NCBI GenBank assembly: GCA_016791265.1
Contig: JAEUMY010000007.1
Span: 1-64,000, forward strand
Source: Betaproteobacteria bacterium
GTDB taxonomy: Bacteria > Pseudomonadota > Gammaproteobacteria > Burkholderiales > Usitatibacteraceae
Direction: 5' to 3'
DNA: 64,000 nt
The notes beneath the pieces were generated by a model. That model was not told the origin of the DNA, ran no database searches, and was given only the letters and a program-made list of their open reading frames with translations. The stretch's first letter is position 1; the number at the start of each line of letters is the position of its first letter. Shown in pieces: positions 51,670-59,572 of this stretch. The position numbers were made by a program, and so were the translations under genes.

Positions 51670-51695
51670 GCTGACTGCGAATATTCGCAGTCAGC
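51670..51695 (+). terminator. 26-bp perfect palindrome built on the iterated motif, terminator-like
   Basis: The 12-mer at its centre is extended on both sides by GCTGACT/AGTCAGC to a perfect 26-bp inverted repeat beginning at the base after the stop codon. TTTTGCTT follows, so the RNA would form a 13-bp-arm hairpin plus U-run, though with a minimal loop opened from the AT centre. Confidence 0.6.
51677..51688. repeat. GCGAATATTCGC palindrome, copy 24 (core of terminator)
   Basis: Exact copy at the centre of the 26-bp palindrome 51670-51695. Confidence 0.97.
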
Positions 51696-51732
51696 TTTTG
51701 CTTACCTAAAGGGCTTCCATGCGGCGCTCATC

Positions 51733-52149
51733 ATGTCGACAAACAAGCAAGCAGCGCTAATCCTGTTGACCGAGTTCATGCCTTGGATTGGCACTGCACT
51801 TGGTCTGGCCTTAGGGGCAGCGATCTGGCATTTGACCGGTGATCATGAGTGGCGCACGCCACTCGTGGCATCGGTTTGCATTGGAGTGTCGATTGCTTCC
51901 TACGGACTGGCCTACAAGCTGGCGAGAAAGTGGACTCAATCGGCCACAAGCGATGAGGGCCCTCTGTTCCCGGCAAATGAGTCGATCGCTGCGCAGCTTG
52001 CAGAACCACCCAAACAGATTGATCTTGCGCTTACAACACCCGCTTCCGAATCTGCGTCACCACAATCTCCGCCACGATCACCACCACAAAGATCGCGAAG
52101 AGGCACATCGCCACGCGATCCCACTGGAAGAGATCGATCGCGGCATTGA
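51733..52149 (+). CDS. Small membrane protein running into the convergent phnE gene
   Basis: 138 residues as read. The first 65 carry two membrane segments (IGTALGLALGAAIWHL, LVASVCIGVSIASYGLAYKL), followed by a plausible cytoplasmic stretch to about residue 100. From about there the frame enters the reverse complement of phnE (stop at 52031), and the remaining 39 residues (PASESASPQSPPRSPPQRSR) are what antisense GC-rich coding DNA produces. The gene has probably lost its own stop through rearrangement, or the two genes truly overlap by 119 bp. No family recognised. Confidence 0.5.
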   Translation: MSTNKQAALILLTEFMPWIGTALGLALGAAIWHLTGDHEWRTPLVASVCIGVSIASYGLAYKLARKWTQSATSDEGPLFPANESIAAQLAEPPKQIDLALTTPASESASPQSPPRSPPQRSRRGTSPRDPTGRDRSRH

Positions 52150-52849
52150 GCGCAAGGCCGATCCCACCCGCGCCGACCAGACCCAGCACCGCGGATTCGC
52201 GCACGTTGATGTCCCAGCGGAACAGGACGATGGACCAGAATGCCGGTTCGACTGCGGGCCAGTAGCCCTTCGAGAGAATCGAGAGCCAGGGCGAACCGGT
52301 GGCTTGCAACGCCTCGATGGAGCCGCGGGGCACTTCCTCCAGCGCTTCGCCGATGAGCTTGCCTACGAAACCGATGCTGCGGAACGCAATGGCGAGCGTG
52401 CCGGCCAGGGCACCCGGGCCGAACACGCCTACGAAGAGCAGCGCCCACACCAACGAATTGACCGAACGTGACGCCACCAGCACGAGCTTGGCGAGATAGT
52501 TGATCGGTTTGGAGGGCACCACATTGTTCGCGGCACAAATGCCGATCGGGATGGCCATGATCACCGCGAACAACGTGCCGAGCGACGCGATGTGCAAGGT
52601 CTCCACCAGCGCGTCGTGCACGCCGCCGGGATAGTGCGCCCAGGCGATGGGCCACATGCGCTTGAAGAGGTCCTGCATCTGTTCCGGCGCGTCCCAGAGG
52701 AACTCGGGAATGATTTCCACCGAGCGTGCCGACACCACCAGTGCGAGGACCAGTGCAAAGTAGACGGTGTAACGCGCGAAGCGCTGGCCCGGTGTGAAGC
52801 GCGTCCAGGTCTTTGCATCGATGCGGTCGGGGACGAGGGTGGTGCTCAT
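52031..52849 (-). CDS. phnE: Phosphonate/phosphite ABC transporter permease
   Basis: 272 residues from ATG 52849. Six membrane segments and the binding-protein-dependent permease signature (EALEEVPRGSIEALQATGSPWLSILSKGYWP, the EAA loop) identify PhnE, along with WDINVRESAVLGLVGAGGIGLALN. The ATG overlaps the stop of the preceding permease gene by 4 bp. With the other PhnE it forms the inner-membrane channel of a phosphonate or phosphite importer. The 3' end is overlapped by an unrelated convergent frame. Confidence 0.93.
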   Translation of the reverse strand: MSTTLVPDRIDAKTWTRFTPGQRFARYTVYFALVLALVVSARSVEIIPEFLWDAPEQMQDLFKRMWPIAWAHYPGGVHDALVETLHIASLGTLFAVIMAIPIGICAANNVVPSKPINYLAKLVLVASRSVNSLVWALLFVGVFGPGALAGTLAIAFRSIGFVGKLIGEALEEVPRGSIEALQATGSPWLSILSKGYWPAVEPAFWSIVLFRWDINVRESAVLGLVGAGGIGLALNAAIDLFQWDRVAMCLFAIFVVVIVAEIVVTQIRKRVL

Positions 52850-53667
52850 TCTTCGTCCACCTTTCCGCGCTCCAGGAACACCTTGCGCACCCACTGGGCC
52901 AGGATTTCGCCCGCCATGATCATGCCGATGATGCAAAGCAGGATGGCGCAGACAAAGTCGTAGTCAAAGCGCTGGAAGGCGGAGAACAAGGTGCCGCCGA
53001 TGCCGCCCGCGCCCACGATGCCGACCATGGTGGAGTTGCGCAGGTTGGAATCGAGCTGATACGTGGCGAAGCCGACGAAGCGACCGAACACCTGTGGCAT
53101 CACGCCGAAGGCGATGACCGACATGAACGGTGCGCCGGATGCGCGCACGGCCTCGACCTGCTTCAGCGAAATTTCCTCGATGGCTTCGGCAAAGAGTTTG
53201 CCGATGAAGCCGATGGACGCGACCACCAGCGCGAGAATGCCGGCCATGGCGCCGAAGCCCACGGCCTTCACGAACACGATGGCGACGATGACGGGATGGA
53301 AGGTGCGGCAGAGCGCAATGATGGCGCGTGCGGGCCAGGTGGCCCAAACCGGCATGAGGTTGCGCGCCGCGAAGAGCCCGATGGGCAGCGAGATGAGAAT
53401 GCCCAGTGCCGAGGCGAGGAAGGCGATCTCCAGACTCTCGGTCAATCCCTTCAGCAGCGAATCGGGTTGGATGATGTGGGGCGGGAACATGCGATCGAGG
53501 AACTTGGCGCCGTTGCCCAGCCCCAGCACGAAACGGTCCCAGGTGATTTCCAGTCGCGACATTGCGTAGACGACATAGATCGCCAGCGCGATCCAGGCGG
53601 CGCGCGACCACCAGTTGGTGCGGAAGGCGACGCGCGGCGCCGGCGGCTGAACGGCGGTGCTGCTCAT
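52846..53667 (-). CDS. phnE: Phosphonate/phosphite ABC transporter permease (second PhnE)
   Basis: 273 residues from ATG 53667, which overlaps the phnC stop as ATGA. Same fold as the following gene, with EAA loop [32 protein letters not shown] and [23 protein letters not shown]. Two different PhnE proteins next to each other suggest a heterodimeric channel, known in several PhnCDE1E2 systems. Confidence 0.93.
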   Translation of the reverse strand: MSSTAVQPPAPRVAFRTNWWSRAAWIALAIYVVYAMSRLEITWDRFVLGLGNGAKFLDRMFPPHIIQPDSLLKGLTESLEIAFLASALGILISLPIGLFAARNLMPVWATWPARAIIALCRTFHPVIVAIVFVKAVGFGAMAGILALVVASIGFIGKLFAEAIEEISLKQVEAVRASGAPFMSVIAFGVMPQVFGRFVGFATYQLDSNLRNSTMVGIVGAGGIGGTLFSAFQRFDYDFVCAILLCIIGMIMAGEILAQWVRKVFLERGKVDEE

Positions 53668-54434
53668 TGCAGCCAATCCTCGCCACCGTAGATGCTTTTC
53701 AGCACGTCATCCGTGAGCCCGGCCGGGCCACCGTCGTACACCACGTTCCCGCCCGACATGCCGATGATGCGGTCGGCAAAACGCTTGGCCAGCTCCACGT
53801 CATGCATGTTGACCACGACCGGGATGCCGCGCGCATGGCAAAGATCGCGCATCAGCGCCATCACTTCCACGGATGTTTTGGGATCGAGCGATGACGTGGG
53901 TTCATCGGCCAGCAACAGCTTCGGCTCCTGCATCAGCGCACGCGCGATGCCCACCCGCTGGCGCTGTCCGCCGGAGAGGCTGTCCGCGCGCTGGTTGGCA
54001 AAGCTGCCCAGGCCCACGGCATCCAGCAGCTCGAATGCCCGCGCGATGTCGGCCTCGGGAAACTTGCGCAGCCATGCCTTGAAGGGCGACACATAACCCA
54101 GCCGGCCGGTGAGCAGGTTCTCCATCACCGTGAGCCGCTCCACCAGGTTGTATTCCTGGAAAACCATGCCGATGTGCCGGCGCGCGAGCCGCAGCCCGCT
54201 GCGATCCAGCGCGACGAGATTGCCGCCTTCGAAGTGGATTTCACCCGACGTGGGTTCGACCAACCGGTTGATGCAACGAATGAGTGTCGACTTGCCCGTG
54301 CCTGACGGGCCGATGATGGCGGTGATGCCACAGTCGGCGATGTCGAGCGAGATGTCCTTCAGCACCGGTTTGCCGGCGACGTAGGACTTGGACAGGTGCT
54401 TGATGCTGAGTGTGGTCGGGGTGGCGGTGGTCAT
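53664..54434 (-). CDS. phnC: Phosphonate/phosphite ABC transporter ATPase
   Basis: 256 residues from ATG 54434. Walker [11 protein letters not shown]-loop [17 protein letters not shown] (the EYNL form typical of PhnC), signature [15 protein letters not shown], Walker [14 protein letters not shown] and the switch His in NMHDVELAK. It powers uptake by the two PhnE permeases downstream. Separated from phnD by 188 bp that hold two hairpins, so the ATPase and permease genes may be expressed at a lower level than the binding protein. Confidence 0.95.
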   Translation of the reverse strand: MTTATPTTLSIKHLSKSYVAGKPVLKDISLDIADCGITAIIGPSGTGKSTLIRCINRLVEPTSGEIHFEGGNLVALDRSGLRLARRHIGMVFQEYNLVERLTVMENLLTGRLGYVSPFKAWLRKFPEADIARAFELLDAVGLGSFANQRADSLSGGQRQRVGIARALMQEPKLLLADEPTSSLDPKTSVEVMALMRDLCHARGIPVVVNMHDVELAKRFADRIIGMSGGNVVYDGGPAGLTDDVLKSIYGGEDWLQ

Positions 54435-54447
54435 GGTTGTTGCCTTT

Positions 54448-54459
54448 GCGAATATTGTT
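54448..54459. repeat. Degenerate palindrome GCGAATATTGTT
   Basis: Left nine bases match the iterated palindrome; the right end has diverged. It lies 13 bp upstream of phnC. Confidence 0.5.
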
Positions 54460-54506
54460 TCCCTGCCGCTTGAGGCGGCCGGGAAATCCGTTCCGGACCG
54501 CCTTCG

Positions 54507-54543
54507 GCGTCCAAGTGAAGTCCCCCGGACTTCACTTGGACGC
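54507..54543. other. 17-bp perfect hairpin between phnD and phnC
   Basis: Arms GCGTCCAAGTGAAGTCC and GGACTTCACTTGGACGC with a CCC loop. No T-tract follows, so it is more likely an mRNA stability or processing hairpin, or an operator, than a terminator. Confidence 0.8.
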
Positions 54544-54570
54544 ATTACAGAAGGATGGTCCAGAAACAAC

Positions 54571-54596
54571 AACGGCGGGACTCACGCCCCGCCGTT
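54571..54596 (-). terminator. Rho-independent-type terminator after phnD
   Basis: On the reverse strand, arms AACGGCGGG and CCCGCCGTT (8-base loop) are followed by GTTGTTTCTG. It lies 26 bp after the phnD stop and before phnC, so it probably attenuates transcription within the operon. Confidence 0.7.
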
Positions 54597-54622
54597 TCGT
54601 TACTTGAACTGCACCGAAAGCA

Positions 54623-55648
54623 TCAGGGCTTCTTCGCTGCTGCTGCCTTGGCCTTGGCTTCCGCCTCGCGCTTCGATTCCTTCTCGTAGGCGGCGCTGTT
54701 GAACTTCTCGCCACCGGCCTCGGCCACGTCACGCACGACAGCCCAGTGCTGCTTGTAGTTGATGGGGAAGAAGCGGTCGGCACCGTCGAAGGCCTTCTTC
54801 ATCTCGTCGTTGAAGCGATAGTCGTAGAAGCACTTCAGCATCTTGTCGCGGAAGGTCGGCTCCAGGTCATGCGCATAGGCGAATGACGAGGTCGGAAACT
54901 TCTCGCTGCGATAGATCACGCGGAAATCCTCTTCCTTCACCTGGCCGCGGCGGGCCATGCGCTCGAACACGTCGGACGCGACCGCAGCGCCGTCGTAGTC
55001 GCCGGAATTCACGCCCATCACCGACTGGTCATGCTTGCCAGAAAAAAGGATGCTGTAGTCCTTGCCCGGGGTGACACCTTCCTTCGGGAAGAGCGCCATC
55101 GGCGCCATGTGGCCGGAGTTGGATGAGGGCGAGGTGTGGGCGAATTTCTTGCCCTTGAGGTCTGCGAGCTTCTGGTACGGGCTCGACTTCTTCACGATGA
55201 CGATCAGGTTGTAGCCCTGATAGTCCTTCTCGTAGCCCTTCACTGCGAAGGGCACGGCGCCGGCAATGTTCACCGCAAAGGCCGTCGGGCCGGTGGAGAA
55301 GCCGCCCACGTGCAGGCGACCGGAGCGCATGGCTTCGATCTCGGCGGCGTTGGATTGCACCTGGAAGAACACGACGCGCTTGCCCGTGCACTGGGCGAGG
55401 TGATCGGTGAACGGCTTGAACACCTTCTCATACACGGCGGGGTCTTCCACCGGCGTGTAGGTGAATACCAGCGTGTTCGGCGTCTTCAGCTTCTTGGGAT
55501 CTTTCGGCGTGTCGGCGACAAGATCGCCGTTCTCATCGCAGTACTGGGCGTCGAGATCGCCACGATTCTTGCAGGCATCCTGCGCGAGCGCAGTGATGGG
55601 GACACAGGCGGCGGCCAGGATGGCGCACCAGCGGGTGAGGCGGTTCAT
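54623..55648 (-). CDS. phnD: Phosphonate/phosphite ABC transporter substrate-binding protein
   Basis: 341 residues with a signal peptide (LTRWCAILAAACVPITALAQ) and GAGGAGA before the ATG. The PhnD fold is shown by LVFTYTPVEDPAVYEKVFKPF, GRLHVGGFSTGPTAFAV, KGKKFAHTSPSSNSGHMAP and GDYDGAAVASDVFERM. These line the phosphonate pocket. Longer than E. coli PhnD by a Lys/Ala-rich C-terminal tail. Periplasmic; delivers phosphonate, phosphite or a related ester to PhnCEE. No C-P lyase or phosphonatase genes are in the window, so the final use is unknown. Confidence 0.93.
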   Translation of the reverse strand: MNRLTRWCAILAAACVPITALAQDACKNRGDLDAQYCDENGDLVADTPKDPKKLKTPNTLVFTYTPVEDPAVYEKVFKPFTDHLAQCTGKRVVFFQVQSNAAEIEAMRSGRLHVGGFSTGPTAFAVNIAGAVPFAVKGYEKDYQGYNLIVIVKKSSPYQKLADLKGKKFAHTSPSSNSGHMAPMALFPKEGVTPGKDYSILFSGKHDQSVMGVNSGDYDGAAVASDVFERMARRGQVKEEDFRVIYRSEKFPTSSFAYAHDLEPTFRDKMLKCFYDYRFNDEMKKAFDGADRFFPINYKQHWAVVRDVAEAGGEKFNSAAYEKESKREAEAKAKAAAAKKP

Positions 55649-55733
55649 GATCTTCTCCTCGGGCGGTGTTGTTGTGATCTGTCCGTGCAGCGCACGGGCG
55701 TCGCCGGATTATTACAGCTTCATGATGCGCTTG

Positions 55734-56519
55734 TCATGCGCCCACCAGCCGTTCCCGAAAGCGGACCGAGCCATCCGCATGCACCTTGAGCAGCGCGGAT
55801 GAGCGTGTGCCGTAACGGTCACCCCGGATGAGGGCTGGCGAGAGGCGGCGCTCCCAGTCGATGCCGACACCGGTGTCGGGGAGTTCGTCGTCGGGTGCGG
55901 CGGCGTCGTCGGCGAGCAACGTCCAGAGTTGAGCCTCATCGAAGCGCTGTTCGGCCGCGTCACGCATGCGCGCCTTCGCCCGCGCGACCTTGGGCCAGGG
56001 TTCGTTCAGCAAGCCGTTGGAGAGTCCGTGTATCCCGGGCGCCAGCGCCATCGGCGCGCCACCCCGATTGGAGACCCACCATAGTTCGTCGCGATCACCG
56101 ACGAGCAGATTGAAGCCGTTGAAGTCGGGCATGCGGCCGGCAAGCTGCTGCGAATATTCGCAAGGGCGGGCGTTGCCATCGAGAAACTCGCGCACCAGCG
56201 CGCCGCGAGACGGCGCGCCCGGCTTCAGGTTGCGCGGATCGCGAAAGTTGGTGAGCGCGGCGAAGCGGCCGGATGCGGTGATGCCCATCCAGGTGCCGCC
56301 ATCCTTGAGATCGCGGCCGGCGAGGATGCCGCGTCGCCCGGCGCGCAAGGGCGAATATTCGCAAAGGATGTCCTGCGAATATTCGCTGTCGCTTCGCGCC
56401 GTTTCGTGGTCCCACCAGTGCAAGCGCGCGGATGGCCGCTCGCGCCATTCATCCCGATTGGCTGCGACAACCAGCATGCAGTCCGGGGTGGTCTTCCAGC
56501 CAAGAACGATCAGGCACAT
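55734..56519 (-). CDS. NRDE-family (TANGO2-like) protein with motif-bearing insertion
   Basis: 261 residues. The family signature is present at the start and beyond: MCLIVLGWK, VVAANRDEWRERPSA, LAGRDLKDGGTWMGI, RFAALTNFRDP and FNGFNLLVGDRDELWWVSN. TANGO2/NRDE proteins have been linked to heme or acyl-CoA handling, but the function is unsettled. Between HWWDHE and GILAGRDL there is an insertion of about 20 residues (DSEYSQDILCEYSPLRAG) encoded largely by two palindrome copies 24 bp apart. A third copy gives C-E-Y-S-Q-Q further on. The insertion lies where family members usually have a short loop. Confidence 0.88.
   Translation of the reverse strand: MCLIVLGWKTTPDCMLVVAANRDEWRERPSARLHWWDHETARSDSEYSQDILCEYSPLRAGRRGILAGRDLKDGGTWMGITASGRFAALTNFRDPRNLKPGAPSRGALVREFLDGNARPCEYSQQLAGRMPDFNGFNLLVGDRDELWWVSNRGGAPMALAPGIHGLSNGLLNEPWPKVARAKARMRDAAEQRFDEAQLWTLLADDAAAPDDELPDTGVGIDWERRLSPALIRGDRYGTRSSALLKVHADGSVRFRERLVGA
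56150..56161. repeat. GCGAATATTCGC palindrome, copy 25 (in NRDE gene)
   Basis: Exact copy in coding sequence, reverse-strand frame giving C-E-Y-S-Q. Confidence 0.97.
56351..56362. repeat. GCGAATATTCGC palindrome, copy 26 (in NRDE gene, pair)
   Basis: Exact copy, frame giving C-E-Y-S-P; paired with the copy 24 bp away. Confidence 0.97.
56375..56386. repeat. GCGAATATTCGC palindrome, copy 27 (in NRDE gene, pair)
   Basis: Exact copy, frame giving S-E-Y-S-Q; with copy 26 it makes most of the loop insertion. Confidence 0.97.
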
Positions 56520-56569
56520 GGCCCGATGTTAGCGCGTATGCGCCCGGTACGACATTGGCCCAACCGGGC

Positions 56570-58408
56570 TCAGCGCTGCGCCGCCAGCGGCAACTGGAAC
56601 GTGCCGCTCTCATCAGGATTGAACGCCGCGCCGGCCACGACGTAGTCGCGAATACGCATCACGCGAGAGCGTTTCAGGCGGCTCTCGATCTGTTCGTCGA
56701 TGTCCGTGCCGGACTGACGTAGCGCGCTGTACACACGGTCGAACGCGGCCACGACCTTGGCATCGAACCAGGTGCCCGACAGGCGCCAGATTTCGGCGAG
56801 CGCCTCCTCGACGGGCCACGCATGTTTGTACGGCCGCTCATGGGTGAGGGCATCGAAGACGTCGACGACGGCCGTGATGCGGCCCGCCAGCGGAATGCCT
56901 TCACGCGAGAGGCCTTGCGGATAGCCGCTGCCATCCCAGTGCTCGTGATGCGAAAGCGCCACCTTCTCCGCGAGCCGAATTTGCGGGGTCTTGCTGCGCG
57001 ACAAGAGACGCGCGCCCAGCACCGCGTGGCGCTTCATGATTTCGTACTCGGACGCGGTGAGCTTGGCGGGCTTCCTCAGCAGCTCGTCGGGGATGCCGAT
57101 CTTGCCGATGTCGTGCAGGCGCGCGGCGATCTCGATGGCATCCGCCTCCACCGCCGTGAGCCCCATTTCCAGCGCGACCAGGTTGGCCCATTTGCCCACG
57201 CGATAGCAATGCATGCCGGTGACGTCGTCGCGCATTTCGGCGGCGACGGCCACCCGCTCCAGCACTTCGACTTGCGAGTCGATCATGCGTTTGCGCAGAT
57301 TCGCCGTCTGCAGACGGAAGTCATTGGTGACGAGCAGATTGGCGGCGGTGAGGCCGGAGTCCTTCGCGTCCGCGTCGATGAGGCCGATCTCGGACAGCCG
57401 CTTTCTGGCGTGGTCGAAATTGACCCGCTCGGTCATGGCCGAGAGGCGTTGCAGATACTTCAGCGCCGACTTGGGATGGCCTTCCTTCTCGTAGATCGTG
57501 ACCAGCGCGGAGAGCACGTCCTTGATCACGGCCGAGTCGGTGGAGGAGCGCACCAGCAAGTCCTTCAACGACTGGATCGCTTGCCGCAGCCGGCCCTTTT
57601 CATGGTCGATGAGCGCCGCCGCCACCGCGACTTTGAGCGACGCGCGCGGGTAGCCGATGGACAGCTCGAAGTCGCGTGCCGCCACCAGCTCGCGCTCGGC
57701 GGCGCTGATGCGGCCGCGCAGGAGATGCAGGCGAGCCAGCAGCACATGAGTCATGCACAGGTGGGCGCGATGCGGCGTCTCCTCGCGCGGCGACTCCAGC
57801 AGCACGCGGTTGCCCAGCTCCAGGCCGCGCTCGGCCTGGTGCGTGGCGAGGCAGGCCTCGGTCATGTTGTTGAGCGCGGTCATCAGCACGACGGTGTTGA
57901 TGGGTTGCGCGGCGTGCATCGCGAGTACTTTCTCGCCCAGCTTCAAGCCATCCCAATACGCGCCGAAGTCCACGAACAGCGCGGCGAGATTGGCCATGAC
58001 TCTGGCCTCCGCGTCGCGATTGCCCAGCCGGCGGGCGATTTCGATGGTGTGGGTGAACGCCTCGAACGACTGGGTGAAGTCGCCCATGTCCATGTAAAGC
58101 GAACCCTTCACGTTGAAGAGTTGGCGTTTCAAGTCGCTGTCCGGCAGATGCTCGGCCACGGCCTCGGCGCGGTCCAGCGCGATCAGGCCGTCGCGCGGTG
58201 TGGCCGCGGCGAAACATGAGCGCGCGACGAGAATGAGCGCGCGCACCAGGCTCTCCTTGTCCGGGTCGGCGACATCGCGTTTCAACAAGTGCTCGCGCGC
58301 AGCGATGAACACGGCGATGTTGGGCGCGGGTTTGCTATGTAGGTATGCGTGCTCGAGGAAATCAAGCACTTCAGGGATCGGCCGTTCGGCCATGCCACTC
58401 AAGCACAT
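56570..58408 (-). CDS. TPR and HD-GYP domain protein (c-di-GMP phosphodiesterase type)
   Basis: 612 residues from ATG 58408 (MCLSGMAERP); an ATG five codons on (58393) is equally possible. Residues about 60-350 are TPR repeats (LYMDMGDFTQSFEAFTHTIEIARRLG, NNMTEACLATHQAERGLELG). The C-terminal HD-GYP domain has the metal-binding HD in AARLHDIGKIGIPDELL and the HHExxDGxGYP motif as HHEHWDGSGYP, plus VDVFDALTHERPYK. HD-GYP enzymes hydrolyse c-di-GMP to GMP. There is no receiver or membrane domain; the TPR part probably binds a partner. All catalytic residues look intact. Confidence 0.92.
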   Translation of the reverse strand: MCLSGMAERPIPEVLDFLEHAYLHSKPAPNIAVFIAAREHLLKRDVADPDKESLVRALILVARSCFAAATPRDGLIALDRAEAVAEHLPDSDLKRQLFNVKGSLYMDMGDFTQSFEAFTHTIEIARRLGNRDAEARVMANLAALFVDFGAYWDGLKLGEKVLAMHAAQPINTVVLMTALNNMTEACLATHQAERGLELGNRVLLESPREETPHRAHLCMTHVLLARLHLLRGRISAAERELVAARDFELSIGYPRASLKVAVAAALIDHEKGRLRQAIQSLKDLLVRSSTDSAVIKDVLSALVTIYEKEGHPKSALKYLQRLSAMTERVNFDHARKRLSEIGLIDADAKDSGLTAANLLVTNDFRLQTANLRKRMIDSQVEVLERVAVAAEMRDDVTGMHCYRVGKWANLVALEMGLTAVEADAIEIAARLHDIGKIGIPDELLRKPAKLTASEYEIMKRHAVLGARLLSRSKTPQIRLAEKVALSHHEHWDGSGYPQGLSREGIPLAGRITAVVDVFDALTHERPYKHAWPVEEALAEIWRLSGTWFDAKVVAAFDRVYSALRQSGTDIDEQIESRLKRSRVMRIRDYVVAGAAFNPDESGTFQLPLAAQR

Positions 58409-58655
58409 CTTCGTATTCGGCGAGTCCTCGCGGATCACCGCTCCTGCTATCAAGCGTTTGCCAGCCGGCCCCTGAACCGGGCTTGCAAACCGAATGGTTG
58501 ACGACCTTGGGCGGCCGTCCACCGGGGACACTTTGCTATTTTCGCGGGCGAGGATACCAATTTTCCGTCTGGTATGCAACTGGTATGCGATGCCCATCAG
58601 CCGGTTCTACGCACCAGCGCCCGTTTTGGATTGGGTCACGTTGCTGCCGGATTGC

Positions 58656-59513
58656 TTACAGCTGCGTGCGCACGTCCCACAGCTCGGGGAACAGGCGCAC
58701 GTCCATCATGCTCTTCAAATAGTCCACGCCCGAGGTACCGCCGGTGCCGCGCTTGAACCCGATGACCCGCTGCACCGTGGTCATGTGGCGGAAGCGCCAT
58801 TGGCGGAAGTAATCTTCCAGGTCGACCAGCTTCTCCGCCAACTCGTACAGGTCCCAATAGCGCGCGGGGTCGCCATAGACCAAGTGCCAGCTATCCGCGA
58901 CCGAGCCATCGGCGGCATAGACCTGGGTCCAGTCGCGGGAGGTGACGCGGTCCGCGACCGGCAGGCCGCGCCGCGCCAGCAGGCGCAACGACTCGTCGTA
59001 CAAGGATGGCGACTCCAGCATGGACTTCACCGCCACGTGGACATCGGCGTGGTGCGCGAACGGCGCGAGGAGGGAGGCATTCTTGTTGCCCAGTATGAAT
59101 TCGATCATGCGGTACTGGTGCGACTGGAAGCCGGAAGATTTGCCCAGGCTCTCGCGGAATGCCGAATACTCGCTGGGCGTGAGCGTCGAGAGGATGTCCC
59201 AGGCCTGGATCAGGTTGTCCATGATGCGGGCCACGCGGGACATCATCTTGAAGGCCGGTGGCAGTTCGTCCGCGATGATCTGCGCGCGCGCCGCGGTGAG
59301 CTCGTGCAGCATGAGCTTCATCCACAACTCGGTCGTCTGGTGCTGAATGATGAACAGCAGTTCGTTGTGGTCCCGCGACAGGGGCTTTTGCGCGGCCAGC
59401 AACTGTTCCAGGCCGAGGTAGTCGCCGTAACTCATGTCGCGGCTGAAATCGCCGAAGGCGCCTTCGGGCAGCGCCGTGCCGTGACTGATGGGGCACTGGG
59501 ATGGGGTGTTCAT
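58656..59513 (-). CDS. kynA: Tryptophan 2,3-dioxygenase
   Basis: 285 residues, the usual length, with GGAGG before ATG 59513. A heme enzyme that opens the indole ring of tryptophan to N-formylkynurenine, the first step of the kynurenine pathway. The family sequence is plain: [31 protein letters not shown] (with the distal His), [43 protein letters not shown] (with the heme-ligating His). No kynB or kynU is adjacent in the window. Divergent from the 5-oxoprolinase gene across 59 bp, which must hold both promoters. Confidence 0.97.
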   Translation of the reverse strand: MNTPSQCPISHGTALPEGAFGDFSRDMSYGDYLGLEQLLAAQKPLSRDHNELLFIIQHQTTELWMKLMLHELTAARAQIIADELPPAFKMMSRVARIMDNLIQAWDILSTLTPSEYSAFRESLGKSSGFQSHQYRMIEFILGNKNASLLAPFAHHADVHVAVKSMLESPSLYDESLRLLARRGLPVADRVTSRDWTQVYAADGSVADSWHLVYGDPARYWDLYELAEKLVDLEDYFRQWRFRHMTTVQRVIGFKRGTGGTSGVDYLKSMMDVRLFPELWDVRTQL

Positions 59514-59572
59514 GCTCGCCTCCGGGCGGAAGGTTCAAGGCGCGGAGTTTATCCGTTCGGTAGGATTGCGCG

